Below are positions 1-8,925 of a stretch of 64,000 nucleotides of DNA, piece after piece. The DNA is taken from NCBI GenBank assembly GCA_029260755.1, contig JAJDCQ010000037.1, positions 1 to 64,000 on the forward strand. The letters run 5' to 3'. The DNA comes from Planctomycetota bacterium. Its GTDB lineage: Bacteria; Planctomycetota; J058; JAJDCQ01. The notes under the pieces were generated by a model. The model was not told the DNA's origin. It was given only the letters and a program-made list of their open reading frames with translations, and did no database searches. The translations under genes and the position numbers were made by a program. The first letter of the stretch is position 1; the number at the start of each line of letters is the position of its first letter.

Positions 1-135
1 GGCGTCTCGCCGGACATCGCCGCGCAGGCCTTCGTTCCGCGGCCTCGCGAACGCCAGACGGGTTCCCTCGGCCGCGCGCCTCGGCCTGCACGACGCTGTC
101 TCGACGAGCCGCTCGCGTCATTCTGCAACAGCCTC
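1..135. other. Intergenic edge segment, no supported gene
   Basis: This stretch lies downstream of the minus-strand kinase and runs off the left edge. On the minus strand an ATG at 119-121 is preceded by an AGGAGG-like sequence and stays open to the edge, but the 40 codons read as an arginine/alanine-rich string typical of non-coding frames in this GC-rich DNA. The bases 123-137 (ctgcaacagcctcct) recur exactly at 39948-39962 upstream of another gene, so this may be part of a dispersed element. Confidence 0.4.
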
Positions 136-3100
136 CTAGGGGGCGCGGACGCCGAGCGCCCGGAGCTGCGTCCGGATCTCGGGCGCCTGGGGGTGGTGCG
201 GGTCGAGATCGATGGCGCGGCGTAGGTCGGCGATCGCCTCGTCGCGGCGGCCCAGGCGCAGCAGCACCGCCCCGCGGTTGACGAGCGGCGCGACCATCTC
301 CGGCTCGAGCTCGATCGCGCGCTCGTAGTCGGCGACGGCTCCCTCGAGGTCGCCGAGCTCGTCCTTCGCGTTGCCGCGGTTGCTCCACGCCATCGCGAGG
401 CGCGGGTCGATCGCGAGCGCGCGGTCGTAGTCGACGATCGCGGCGCGGGCGTCGCCGAGGTCCTTCCGGATGTTGCCGAGGTTGTTCCAGACGATCGCGT
501 TGCCCGGCGCGAGCTGCGCCGCGCGCTCGGTGTCGGCGAGGGCGCCCTCGAGCTCGCCCTTGTCCTCGCGCGCGCTCCCGCGGCCGGCCCACGCGGCCGC
601 GCTCTCGGGGTAGAGCTCGATCACGCGCCCGAAGTCGGCGATCGCGCCGTCGAGCTCGCCGGACCGCCGCCTCAACCCGCCGCGGCTCAGGATCAGCTTC
701 GCGAGCTGCTCCCCGGGCTGAGGCTCGATCTCGATCGCCCGGGTGAGGTCGGCCGCCGCGCCCGCGAGGTCGCCGCGCGCCGCCCGCGCCTGGGCGCGGT
801 TGCTCCACGCGAGCACCATGCCCGGCTGGAGCTCGATCGCGTTGGTGTAGTCGGCGACGGCGCCGTCGGCGTCGCCGAGCTGGATCCGCGCGTGGCCTCG
901 GTTGATCCAGACGGCGGCCTCGCGCGGGGCGAGCTTCACCGCCCGGTCGTAGTCGGAGATGGCGCCCTCGAGGTCGCCGCGGTCGGCCCGGGCGATCCCG
1001 CGATTGAACCAGCCGCCCCAGTGGGTCGGCTGGATCTCGATCGCCGCCGAGCTGTCGGCGATCGCCCGGTCGAGGTCGCCCTTGTGGATCCACGCGTTGC
1101 CGCGGTTGATCCGGGGCGGCGCCCAGGTCGGCGCGAGCTCGATCGCGCGGGTCAGGTCCCGGATCGCGCCGTCGAGGTCGCCGATGTCCTTCTTGAGGCT
1201 GCCGCGCTCGTTCCAGAGCTCGATGAAGTCGGGGTCGAGGTCGAGGGCGTCGGTCAGGTCGGCGAGCGCGCCGGCGAGGTCGCCGCTCGCCTCGCGGGCC
1301 GACGCCCGCCGCCGGAGGTCGGCGGCCGTGCGAGGACGCTCGCCCTCCTCGGTCGCTCCGGCGGACGCCGTCGCCCCGATGACGTCCTCGCTCACGAATC
1401 GACGGGCGGCGCGCCCGAACGGCCCGAGCCACTCGAACCGCTCGGCCGCGAGCAGCATCCAGGCCTCGGCGCGCGGCCCCCCGATCCGTCCGAGCGCGAC
1501 CACGAGCGCGGCCGCGCGATCCTCGTCCGCCTCGGCGCGCAGGTGCCGTCCGAGCGCGTCGATGGCTCCGTCCGCGATCCCGATCCAGGCGAGCGCCTCG
1601 ACGCAGAGGCGCGCCGTCGTCAGGCCGTCGGGGCCGAGGGCGGCGGTCTGCTCCCCGGCGATCACGGCGAGGGCGCGCCGCGGCGTCGGTCCGTCCTGGG
1701 TTCGCCAGCGCTCGCGCTCGCGGTGCTCGAGGTAGAGGGAGGCTCGCTTGAGCGCCGCCCGGGCGAGATCGTCGAGCGGCTCGCCGGGGCCGCGGGCCAC
1801 CGCGCGGTCGATCGCGAGCTCGAGACCCTCGATCGGGGTCAGCCCGTCGCTCCGCTCGCCGGGGGAGAGGCGATTCGCTCCGAGGACGGCCGCGCGCCAG
1901 GACGCGTTCAGGCGCTCGGTCAGCGCGTCGAGGGCGGCGACGAGGAGCTCGACCGCGGCCGGTTCGCGCATCCGGACGAGGGTGAAGAGCGCCTCCTGAT
2001 AGGCGTCCGGACGGTCGGTCAGGGCGCCCTGCCTGGCGAGGCCGAGCGCGTCGGCGACGCTCGCCTCGAGGCGAAGGCGGCGAGCGGCGCGCGCGGCGGC
2101 GACGTCCCGGAGCGCCCGGGCGGCCGCGTCGTCGTCGACCTCGAGCGCGCCGGCCCGCTGGAACGCGCTCGCGGCCACGCTCCACTGCTCGCTCTCGAGG
2201 GCGAGCTCGCCGACGGCCATCGCGGCCGCGAACGCCCCGGCGCGGGCGTCGGGCGCGTCGGGAGCGAGGGCGAGGAGCGCGGCGGCCGACGCCTGCGCCT
2301 CGAGGCCGAGGGCGAGGAGGCGGTCGATCGTCGCCGGATCGGCGGGCGCCCCCGCGGTCCCCTCGGCGGCGGCGCGCCGCGCGCCGACGAACCGCTCCCA
2401 GCTCGCGCGGGCCTCGTCGCGGGCGCCGGCGACGAGCGCGTCCTGGACGGCGAGGGCGGCCTGGCGACGCTCGCGGCGCACGTAGTCGACGGTCGCCACG
2501 AGCGCGCTCAGCGCGCCGAGGACCGCCAGGGTGAGGAGCGAGGCGAGCAGGCGATGCGTCCGGAGCCACCGCCCCGCGCGCTCGCGACGGCCGATCGGAC
2601 GGGCGTGGATCGGCTCGCCGTCGAGGAAGCGGCCGAGGTCGGCGGCGAGGTCGGCGGCGCTCGGGTAGCGCGCGGCCGGGTCCTTCTCGAGGCAGCGGAG
2701 CGCGATCGTCTCGAGGTCGGCGTGGACGGCCGGGTTGTGGACGCGCGGCGGCGTCGGCTCCTGGTGGAGGGCTCTCAGGACGAGCTCCATCGTCGCGCCC
2801 CCGCCGTGCGGCGCGCGTCCGGTGAGGGCGTGGTAGAGGACGGCGCCGGCGCCGTAGACGTCCGAGGGCGGCCCGATCGCCGCGAGGTCGCCGCGGAGCT
2901 GCTCGGGCGGCGCCCACCCCGGCGTGCCGAGGAGCGAGCCGGCGCGCGTGATGCCGGTCGCCTCGCGGGTCTCGCGCGCGATCCCGAAGTCGCCGAGATG
3001 CGGCCGGCCGGCCTCGTCGATGATCACGTTGTGCGGCTTCACGTCGCGATGGACGACGCCCTCGGCGTGCGCGTAGGCGAGCGCCTCGGCGAGCTCGCGA

Positions 3101-3633
3101 ACGATGCGGGCCGCCCGTCGCGGGGCGAGCGAACCGCGCCCGGTCGCCTCGTGGAGGCTCACTCCATCGACGAGGTCCATCACGAGATAGGGCCGGCCGT
3201 CGGAGAGGCAGCCCACCTCGTGGACCGCGATGATCGCGGGGTGACGCAGCCGCGCCGCCGAGCGCGCCTCGCGCTCGAACCGGCGCCGGGCCTGCTCGTT
3301 CTCGGCCGGGGCGAGGAGCGTCTTCACGGCGACCGGACGGCGGAGCGCCAGGTCGTAGCCGCGGTGAACGATCCCCATCCCGCCGCGGCCGAGCTCCTCG
3401 AGGATGACGAGGTTGCCGACCCGGCGAGCCGGATCGGCGAGGGCGCCCTCGACCTCGGCGGGCAGGCGACCCGCGTCGGGAGGCGCGGGCGTTCCGCCGC
3501 CGACCGTGCCGGCCCGATCCGAGGATGGCTGATCCGAGCGCGGCGGCAGGCCGGGGACGGTCGCGTGGTCCGGCGGCCGGGCCCCGGACCCGGGCGTGAT
3601 CGGCGTCGAGATCGGTCGGCCGGGCGTCTCCAT
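136..3633 (-). CDS. Membrane Ser/Thr protein kinase with 11 C-terminal TPR repeats
   Basis: A 1165-residue PknB-type (Hanks) kinase. The glycine loop GRGGMG is at residues 82-87, the ATP-binding lysine is K104 (VAVK), and the catalytic loop HRDVKPHN and DFG follow. A hydrophobic segment after the kinase domain, near residues 370-395 (LLASLLTLAVLGALSALVAT), is a single membrane anchor. A helical region follows, and about 11 consecutive TPRs of the type GDLdGAiaD fill the last ~370 residues, probably for partner recruitment outside the membrane. I chose the ATG at 3633 over one 39 bases upstream because the extra residues (MRPVRGARYRED) look non-kinase-like and the ATG at 3633 opens the Pro/Thr-rich leader. 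The gene is divergent from the amidohydrolase operon. Substrates are unknown. Confidence 0.9.
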   Translation of the reverse strand: METPGRPISTPITPGSGARPPDHATVPGLPPRSDQPSSDRAGTVGGGTPAPPDAGRLPAEVEGALADPARRVGNLVILEELGRGGMGIVHRGYDLALRRPVAVKTLLAPAENEQARRRFEREARSAARLRHPAIIAVHEVGCLSDGRPYLVMDLVDGVSLHEATGRGSLAPRRAARIVRELAEALAYAHAEGVVHRDVKPHNVIIDEAGRPHLGDFGIARETREATGITRAGSLLGTPGWAPPEQLRGDLAAIGPPSDVYGAGAVLYHALTGRAPHGGGATMELVLRALHQEPTPPRVHNPAVHADLETIALRCLEKDPAARYPSAADLAADLGRFLDGEPIHARPIGRRERAGRWLRTHRLLASLLTLAVLGALSALVATVDYVRRERRQAALAVQDALVAGARDEARASWERFVGARRAAAEGTAGAPADPATIDRLLALGLEAQASAAALLALAPDAPDARAGAFAAAMAVGELALESEQWSVAASAFQRAGALEVDDDAAARALRDVAAARAARRLRLEASVADALGLARQGALTDRPDAYQEALFTLVRMREPAAVELLVAALDALTERLNASWRAAVLGANRLSPGERSDGLTPIEGLELAIDRAVARGPGEPLDDLARAALKRASLYLEHRERERWRTQDGPTPRRALAVIAGEQTAALGPDGLTTARLCVEALAWIGIADGAIDALGRHLRAEADEDRAAALVVALGRIGGPRAEAWMLLAAERFEWLGPFGRAARRFVSEDVIGATASAGATEEGERPRTAADLRRRASAREASGDLAGALADLTDALDLDPDFIELWNERGSLKKDIGDLDGAIRDLTRAIELAPTWAPPRINRGNAWIHKGDLDRAIADSSAAIEIQPTHWGGWFNRGIARADRGDLEGAISDYDRAVKLAPREAAVWINRGHARIQLGDADGAVADYTNAIELQPGMVLAWSNRAQARAARGDLAGAAADLTRAIEIEPQPGEQLAKLILSRGGLRRRSGELDGAIADFGRVIELYPESAAAWAGRGSAREDKGELEGALADTERAAQLAPGNAIVWNNLGNIRKDLGDARAAIVDYDRALAIDPRLAMAWSNRGNAKDELGDLEGAVADYERAIELEPEMVAPLVNRGAVLLRLGRRDEAIADLRRAIDLDPHHPQAPEIRTQLRALGVRAP

Positions 3634-3776
3634 GCGATCTTCACGGTAGCGGGCCCCACGGACCGGTCGCAACGGACGCGCGCTCGATCAGAGAGTGGAG
3701 GCCACGAGGCCCCCTTTGCGTCGGCCCGCGGGCGCCGCCATCATCGCGCTCTCATCCCACCCGAGGGAGCTCGATC

Positions 3777-5147
3777 GTGTACATCCTCTCGAACGTCGCG
3801 AAGCTCTACGACGGCAGCGCGCCGGACGCGAGCGCCGTGAAGGCGGGCGTCGACCTGCGGATCGGCGACGACGGACGGATCGTCGAGGTCCGCCCGCACG
3901 ACGCCGATGCCGCGGCCAGGGACGGCGACGACGCCCGCCGGCGCGTCGACGCGTCGGGGCTCACCGTCACGCCCGGGCTGATCGACTGCCACGGCCACGT
4001 GACGATCCTCGGCCTCGGCCCCGAGGACATGGAGAAGGCGAACGATCACGCGGCGCTCGTCTGGGTGGAGAAGATCCTCCACACGACGCTGGTCGACGGC
4101 GGGACGACGACCGTGCGCGACGTCGGCGGGGCGACGCACCTCATGAAGCGGCTCGTCGACGAGGGCGTCTTCATCGGTCCGCGCCTGGAGATCGCGATCT
4201 GCATGCTCAGCACGACCGGCGGCCACGCCGACTTCCGCGGCCCCGACCGGTGCCACGGCGAGATGAGTCGGCTCTGGGGCGAGGGGCCCGGCCGACCGCC
4301 GAGCGTCGTCGACGGGCCGTGGGAGTGCCGGAAGCGGGTGCGCGAGATCGCCGCGTGCGGGGCGGACCTCATCAAGATCTGCACCAGCCCGGGCGTCGCG
4401 AGCCCGAGCGACCACCTCGAACACCAGGACTTCTCGCCGGACGAGATCACCGCGATCTGCGCGGAGGCGGGCGCCCGCGGGCTGCGCGTCGCCGCGCACG
4501 CCCACAGCAAGAGCGGGATCGAGCTCGCGATCACGCACGGCGTCCACGACATCCAGCACATCTCGTTCATGGACGAGCGGCTCGTCGAGATGGCGGCCGA
4601 GGCGGGCTGCACCGTGACGCCGACCTCGTGGGTGATGACCGAGCTCGCGAGGAGCCAGGACCTGACGCCGTTCGTGATGGAGAAGGTGAAGAAGGTCGGC
4701 GAGGTGCACGCGGCGGCCGTCGCCCACGCGCTCGGCGGCGGCCTCAAGATCCTCGGCGGGACCGACGCCGTCCTCGCGGGGATGCACGGGCGCAACTACA
4801 TGGAGCTCGACGCGCTCATCGCCGACGGTCTCTCGCCGCTCGCGGCCTGGTTCGGGATGAGCGGCCTCGCCGCGGCGGAGCTGCACCGCGACGACACGGG
4901 CGTTCTGGAGCGGGGGCGCCGGGCGGACCTGCTCGTCCTCGGAGGCGACGGCGACGTCCTCGCCGAGCCGTGGCGGGTCGGCGAGCAGCTCCTCGAGGTG
5001 GTCAAGGACGGCGTCGGTCATCGCGGCCTCGCCGGCGTGCCGCAGCGGTGCTATCGATCGCGGGCCTGGGAGCTCGCCGGCGGCGGGCGGTCGCCCGACG
5101 CCCACGCGGGCGAGGGCGAGGGCGTGGCGCGGCGAGAGCAGGGATGA
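3777..5147 (+). CDS. Metal-dependent amidohydrolase (imidazolonepropionase/prolidase-like)
   Basis: A 456-residue amidohydrolase-superfamily enzyme that should hydrolyse a C-N bond in a small cyclic or peptide-like substrate. The metal ligands are visible: H72 and H74 in DCHGHV, candidate carboxylated lysine K200 in DLIKICTSPG, histidines H241/H243 in AAHAHS, H261 in DIQHIS, and D330 in LGGTDAV. The C-terminal motif GRRADLLVL is typical of the family's second beta-sandwich. It has no signal peptide, so it is cytoplasmic. It starts at GTG 3777, preceded by GGGAG at a good distance. Its stop overlaps the next gene's start (ATGA), and that gene overlaps the ankyrin gene, so the three are one operon. 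The substrate cannot be told from sequence. Confidence 0.88.
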   Translation: MYILSNVAKLYDGSAPDASAVKAGVDLRIGDDGRIVEVRPHDADAAARDGDDARRRVDASGLTVTPGLIDCHGHVTILGLGPEDMEKANDHAALVWVEKILHTTLVDGGTTTVRDVGGATHLMKRLVDEGVFIGPRLEIAICMLSTTGGHADFRGPDRCHGEMSRLWGEGPGRPPSVVDGPWECRKRVREIAACGADLIKICTSPGVASPSDHLEHQDFSPDEITAICAEAGARGLRVAAHAHSKSGIELAITHGVHDIQHISFMDERLVEMAAEAGCTVTPTSWVMTELARSQDLTPFVMEKVKKVGEVHAAAVAHALGGGLKILGGTDAVLAGMHGRNYMELDALIADGLSPLAAWFGMSGLAAAELHRDDTGVLERGRRADLLVLGGDGDVLAEPWRVGEQLLEVVKDGVGHRGLAGVPQRCYRSRAWELAGGGRSPDAHAGEGEGVARREQG

Positions 5148-6184
5148 CGCTCCCCGGGCCGGCCTTCGTCACCGGCGGCTCCGGCTTCGTCGGGCGGGCG
5201 CTCATCGACGCGCTCGTCGCGCGCGGGGTGGCCGTGCGCGCCCTCGCCCGCTCCGACCGGGCCGAGGCGACGGTGCGCGCCCACGGGGCGGAGCCCGTCC
5301 GGGGCGACCTCGAGGACGGCCTCGCCCTGCGACGCGGCACGGCGGGCGCGAGCGCCGTCTTCCACGCCGGCGCCTACGTCGACGACTGGGGGCCGGCGGA
5401 CGCGTTCCGCAGGATCAACGTCGTCGCGACCGAGCGGCTCCTCGAGACCGCGCGCGATCAGGGCGTGACACGGTTCATCCACGTCGGCACCGAGGCGGTC
5501 TTCGTCGACGGGAGCCCGACCGTGAACATGGACGAGAGTCGTCCGCTGCCCGAGCGGCCGGTCGGCCCCTACCCGCGCACGAAGAACCTGGCCGAGCGGG
5601 CGGTGCGGGCGGCCGACGGCGACGGCTTCACGACGGTCGTGGTCCGGCCGCGGCTCGTCTGGGGCAACGGCGACACGTCGGTCCTGCCGCGGATCGTCGA
5701 GGCGGTCGACCAGGGCGTGTTCCGCTGGATCGCGGGCGGGGAGTACCTCACCTCGACCTGCCACGTCCGCAACCTCGCCCACGCCTCGATCCTCGCGGCG
5801 GAGCGCGGCCGCGGCGGGGCGGCCTACTTCGTCACCGACGGGTCGCCGGTGACGTTTCGCTACATCGTGACCGAGATGCTGCGCGCCGTCGGCAAGGACC
5901 CGGGCGAGCGGCGGATCCCCCGGTGGGCGCTGCGGGCGGTCGCAGCCGGGCTCGAGGCGGCCTACACGGTGATGCCGTTTCTTCCGGGGCGGCCGCCGGT
6001 GACCCGCTCGGCGGTGCTGCTCGGCGGCGTCGAGGTGACCGTCAACGACGCGCGGGCGCGGCGCGAGCTCGGCTACGCGAACGTCGTGTCGATGGCGGCG
6101 GGGCTCGCGGAGATGCGCGCGGCCGGGCCCGCCGCGATGACGGCGGACGCGCCGCGGGCGTCGGCGAGCGCCGTCGTCGCGTGA
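5144..6184 (+). CDS. NAD(P)-dependent epimerase/3-beta-HSD-like dehydrogenase
   Basis: An extended short-chain dehydrogenase of 346 residues. The Rossmann motif TGGSGFVG is at residues 10-17. The catalytic YxxxK is Y143/K147 in GPYPRTKNLAE, with the preceding serine position replaced by the threonine/glutamate of GTEAVF. The sequence ISDGSP-like (FVTDGSPVTF) late in the protein resembles sterol/flavonoid-type reductases (3-beta-HSD, DFR-like) more than sugar epimerases. The start ATG at 5144 overlaps the stop of the amidohydrolase, which fixes it and discards a much longer open frame upstream. Its own stop overlaps the next gene (GTGA at 6181-6184). It probably acts with the amidohydrolase in one catabolic or modification route. 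The substrate is not known. Confidence 0.85.
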   Translation: MTLPGPAFVTGGSGFVGRALIDALVARGVAVRALARSDRAEATVRAHGAEPVRGDLEDGLALRRGTAGASAVFHAGAYVDDWGPADAFRRINVVATERLLETARDQGVTRFIHVGTEAVFVDGSPTVNMDESRPLPERPVGPYPRTKNLAERAVRAADGDGFTTVVVRPRLVWGNGDTSVLPRIVEAVDQGVFRWIAGGEYLTSTCHVRNLAHASILAAERGRGGAAYFVTDGSPVTFRYIVTEMLRAVGKDPGERRIPRWALRAVAAGLEAAYTVMPFLPGRPPVTRSAVLLGGVEVTVNDARARRELGYANVVSMAAGLAEMRAAGPAAMTADAPRASASAVVA

Positions 6185-7080
6185 GCGCCCGCCCCGAGCC
6201 GTCGCTCGTCGACGCGATCTTCGCCGCCGCCGAGGGCGGTGACCTCGCGGCGCTGCGGGCCGCCGTCGAGGCGGCCATCGACGCGGAGGCGGCGACCGAC
6301 CTCTCCTCTCTCACCCGGCGCGAGTCGACCTGGTTCGACGGCGAGACGCCGCTCGTCGCGGCCGCGCGGCGGGGGCACCTCGCGCTCGTCCGGTGGCTCG
6401 TCCTCGAGGCAGGCGTCGATCCCGACCGCGGCGTCGTCACCGGTCACGGTCGCGTCGTCCCGCTCGTCGAGGCCGACGCCGCGGGGCAGGAAGACGTCGT
6501 CGCCTGGCTGGTCGACAACGGGGCGGATCGGACGGTGCTCCTCGCCGAGGAGCGCGACGCGCTCCTCGACGCCTGCGCGCGGGGCGAGCTCGCGCAGGTG
6601 CGTCGCCTCGTCGAGGAGGTTCGCCTCTCGCCGCGGGCGCGCCGCACCGATCACTGGCTGTGCGACGAGAGCTGCCTGGTCCTCGCGTGCCGCCACGGCC
6701 ACATCGACATCGTGAGGTACCTCATTGATGACGCGGGCCTCGACCCCGACGAGAGCGGCGGTCCGACGAGCCGTCGTTACCCGCTCCACGAGGCGGCGGT
6801 CGGCGGCCACGAGGCGCTCGTCGACGAGCTCCTCGAGCGCGGGGTCGCGCCCGACCTGCCCGGCGAGAACGGCGAGACGGTGATCGACCTCGTCGAGGCG
6901 GCCGGGCTGCCCGAGGAGGTCCGCGGGCGCCTCGTCGCGCGCTTCGAGGCGCTCGGCATCGGGCGGGCGCCCGCCGAGCGGATCGACCGGCTGACCCGGA
7001 TCAACACCCTCTTCGAGCGTCCGGAATCGAACCAGCCCGACGCGGTCCGTCCGGATCCGCCGCATCCCGACGGCACCTAA
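6181..7080 (+). CDS. Ankyrin-repeat protein
   Basis: A 299-residue cytoplasmic protein made almost entirely of about five ankyrin repeats. Visible units include TPLVAAARRGHLALVRWLV, VPLVEADAAGQEDVVAWLV, LLDACARGELAQVRRLVEE, LVLACRHGHIDIVRYLI and YPLHEAAVGGHEALVDELL. Ankyrin repeats bind proteins; no catalytic domain is present. The GTG start at 6181 overlaps the upstream stop (GTGA), making it the third gene of the amidohydrolase operon. A hairpin at 7131-7163 probably ends the transcript. Its role may be to regulate or scaffold the two enzymes, but that is only context. Confidence 0.85.
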   Translation: MSARPEPSLVDAIFAAAEGGDLAALRAAVEAAIDAEAATDLSSLTRRESTWFDGETPLVAAARRGHLALVRWLVLEAGVDPDRGVVTGHGRVVPLVEADAAGQEDVVAWLVDNGADRTVLLAEERDALLDACARGELAQVRRLVEEVRLSPRARRTDHWLCDESCLVLACRHGHIDIVRYLIDDAGLDPDESGGPTSRRYPLHEAAVGGHEALVDELLERGVAPDLPGENGETVIDLVEAAGLPEEVRGRLVARFEALGIGRAPAERIDRLTRINTLFERPESNQPDAVRPDPPHPDGT

Positions 7081-7130
7081 CACTCCAGAGGCACCCGCCG
7101 ATCGTTCTCGGTCGGCGCCCCCGGCCGGGT

Positions 7131-7163
7131 CGGGTGTGTCGTGTCCTTTGGACACACCCGTTT
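7131..7163 (+). terminator. Hairpin terminator after ankyrin gene
   Basis: A perfect 10-bp inverted repeat, cgggtgtgtc (7131-7140) and gacacacccg (7151-7160), is separated by ten bases and followed by ttta. It lies 50 bases after the stop of the ankyrin gene. Confidence 0.6.
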
Positions 7164-7528
7164 AGATGCTCTGCAACAGCTGTTTACGCCGGAATAGACC
7201 CGCGAGATCGGGCGGCCGAGGCTGCCCTCGACGCGCTCGAAGGGTCACTTCGGAGAGACATTACTTTTACAGAATCAAACCCGAATTTTGGGGTTGCAAA
7301 GACGCCCGCCGCGATTATTCTCTCCCCCTCGAACAACGGCTCGCAACGAGAGCCACCCCGCGCGCCGAGGGCGAGTGAAGCCCTGAGAGACGTGCGCGCA
7401 CCGCCCGGACGTGTCGAGCGAGAGCGAGACGTCGCAGGGCCCGAGACGAAGACGAACGACCTCGCTGAAGACCCGTCGGGCGGCGCGCCGCGCTCCCCGG
7501 CGAAGGTCCTCTAGAAGCAGAACCGACC
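7164..7528 (+). promoter_or_regulatory. Upstream region of CAP gene with an AT-rich island
   Basis: There is no convincing gene here. Bases about 7255-7325 are strikingly AT-rich for this genome (attacttttacagaatc, gaattttggggttg, gattattc) and probably hold the promoter of the CAP-domain gene. I could not find a clean -35/-10 pair. A partial copy of the ctgcaacag motif seen at 123 and 39948 lies at 7171. Confidence 0.35.
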
Positions 7529-8386
7529 ATGAAGACCTTCCGCCCGATCATCGCGAGCGTAGGGATCGCCCTCGCGCTCGTGGCCGTCGCCGCCCCGCGC
7601 GCCGATGCCGCTCCGAGCGCGTCGATGAAGAAGCGCCTCGACGCCCTCGAGAAGCTCGAGTCCGCCCGCAAGGACGCCCTCGACCTGATCCGCGACGAGT
7701 CGCGCTACAACGACTCGACCAAGAAGACCAAGGTGCAGGACGAGGTCGACAAGCTGACCCTCGTCGTCGAGGCGCGCTGGAAGCCGGTCTTCAAGTACCT
7801 CAAGCAGGACGCGAAGAAGCTCACGCGGCGCAACATGCAGAGCCAGCGCGAGGCGCTCCTCGCCGCCGACGAGAGCCAGCTCGGCCCGTGGGACCGCGCG
7901 ATCCTCCGCTTCTTCCGCGACAAGCAGACGGTCACGAACAACGATGCGGTCGCGAAGCAGCTCGCGAAGGCGAAGCGCTTCAACAAGCAGCAGCAGGAGC
8001 AGATCCGGATCACGAACGAGTACCGGATGCTCATGGGCGAGGTCGCCCTCGCGATCGACCACCGCCTCGTCGCCTCGGCGATCAAGCACAGCCAGGAGAT
8101 GACGCGGCTCGGTTACTTCGACCACAGCTCGCCCGTCGCCGAGCGTCGCAGCCCGTCCAAGCGCGCCGCCCTCGAGGGCTTCGACGGCAACATGACCGGC
8201 GAGAACATCGCGCTCGGCTACAACGGGCCCGCCGCCGTCCACCGCGGCTGGCTCACCAGCCCGGGCCACCACCGGAACATCCTCGGCACCGAGTGGGACT
8301 GCATGGGCGCCGGCCCCGACGGCCAGCACTGGACCCAGGTCTTCGGCCGCACCGCGCCTTTCCGCCCCCGCGCCTCGCGCAGCTAG
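7529..8386 (+). CDS. Secreted CAP/SCP-domain protein
   Basis: A 285-residue exported protein. Residues 1-27 form a Sec signal peptide (MKTFRPIIASVGIALALVAV, cleaved near ADA). A lysine-rich helical segment follows. The C-terminal ~140 residues are a CAP (SCP/PR-1) domain. The family signatures are visible: HSQEMTRLGYFDH, MTGENIALGY, HRGWLTSPGHHRNIL and HWTQVFGR, with the conserved histidines and the GEN motif. Bacterial CAP proteins act outside the cell or in the envelope, with unclear biochemistry. It is a single gene, followed by a large repeat-filled gap before the next convergent gene. Confidence 0.88.
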   Translation: MKTFRPIIASVGIALALVAVAAPRADAAPSASMKKRLDALEKLESARKDALDLIRDESRYNDSTKKTKVQDEVDKLTLVVEARWKPVFKYLKQDAKKLTRRNMQSQREALLAADESQLGPWDRAILRFFRDKQTVTNNDAVAKQLAKAKRFNKQQQEQIRITNEYRMLMGEVALAIDHRLVASAIKHSQEMTRLGYFDHSSPVAERRSPSKRAALEGFDGNMTGENIALGYNGPAAVHRGWLTSPGHHRNILGTEWDCMGAGPDGQHWTQVFGRTAPFRPRASRS

Positions 8387-8414
8387 CGGACCCGACGCTC
8401 GCTCGACGCACCCT

Positions 8415-8494
8415 CGGACCCCCGAGGTCATTCCGTCCGGAATGCAGGCTCGCTGTGGCGGCGGCATCCGAGGCGGAATGACCTCGGGGGTCCG
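8415..8494. repeat. 21-bp perfect inverted repeat (hairpin)
   Basis: The arms at 8415-8435 and 8474-8494 are exact reverse complements (core cccgaggtcattccg) enclosing 38 bases, which themselves contain a smaller palindrome attccgtccggaat. It lies 29 bases after the CAP gene stop. It could end transcription or be a small mobile palindrome; there is no T tract. Confidence 0.75.
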
Positions 8495-8560
8495 CCGCAT
8501 TGAGCTCGGGCGGGACGCAGACGTCACGCCACGGCGGTGAGCTCGGACGTCGGCAACTCG

Positions 8561-8644
8561 CAATCCGCGTCATCCGCGAAATCCGCGGTTCCCCTCGTCA
8601 CTCACCCCGAGAACGAAACCGCGGATTGCGCGGATTGCGCGGAT
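8561..8644. repeat. Inverted repeat of iterated word atccgcg
   Basis: The left arm 8561-8590 contains atccgcg three times at 9-base spacing (8563, 8572, 8581). The right arm about 8617-8644 contains its complement cgcggat three times at 9-base spacing. Over 28 aligned bases 25 match. It has the same architecture as the elements at 8721, 18170, 29669 and 35083, but with a different word. Confidence 0.75.
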
Positions 8645-8650
8645 CCAGGC

Positions 8651-8717
8651 GAAGGGGTCAGGTCTCAGATGTTCGCATTAACGGGGCTAATGCGAACATC
8701 TGAGACCTGACCCCTTC
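8651..8717. repeat. REP-like palindrome with aggggtcaggtc core, copy 1
   Basis: A perfect 30-bp inverted repeat: arms 8651-8680 and 8688-8717 with a 7-base loop (acggggc). The outer part reads aaggggtcaggtctcagatg. The 12-base core aggggtcaggtc recurs in the palindrome at 52374-52493. Such palindromes are known in other genomes as REP sequences mobilised by IS200-like (RAYT/Y1) transposases; no such transposase is in this window. Confidence 0.8.
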
Positions 8718-8720
8718 TCA

Positions 8721-8925
8721 GCATTCACGCAGAGACGCGGAGGTTCCAAAGGAAACGCAGAGAACGCAGAGGGGCCGTCGCGACTCCGCGCGCTCGGCGC
8801 TTGCGGCCCTGCGGCCTTCGAAGAGGACCGGGGCGACGGACCGAGCCGAGGAGCGCCGCGTGGAACGCGACTCTCCGCGTTCTCTGCGTTTCCGGTTGAG
8901 CCTCTGCGGCTCTGCGTGAGGAATC
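8721..8925. repeat. Long inverted repeat of iterated word cgcagag
   Basis: The left arm about 8721-8772 carries acgcagag, acgcggag, acgcagag and acgcagag. The right arm about 8869-8925 is its imperfect complement (ctctgcgt, ctccgcgt, ctctgcgt). About 95 bases of unrelated sequence separate them. It lies in the convergent gap just after the REP-like palindrome. Confidence 0.7.

Noticed and set aside
1..121. A partial minus-strand gene starting at ATG 119-121 behind AGGAGG.
   Set aside because: The 40 codons are Arg/Ala-rich without any pattern, and the ribosome-like sequence is part of a motif repeated elsewhere.
892..3840. A 982-codon open frame on the plus strand opposite the TPR kinase.
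   Set aside because: It is antisense to a clear kinase, has arginine/alanine-rich composition with no domain, and is typical of stop-poor antisense frames in GC-rich DNA. The same applies to 9410-13750 (+), 18505-22056 (+), 23930-25777 (+), 56545-59445 (+) and 42170-45166 (-).
7134..7514. A 126-codon open frame upstream of the CAP gene.
   Set aside because: It starts within a terminator hairpin, has no domain and no ribosome site; the AT-rich island suggests regulatory DNA.
8561..8925. CRISPR-like array, because of iterated short words.
   Set aside because: The words are only 7-9 bases, there are no regular 30-base spacers, and the copies form inverted arms. No cas genes are present.
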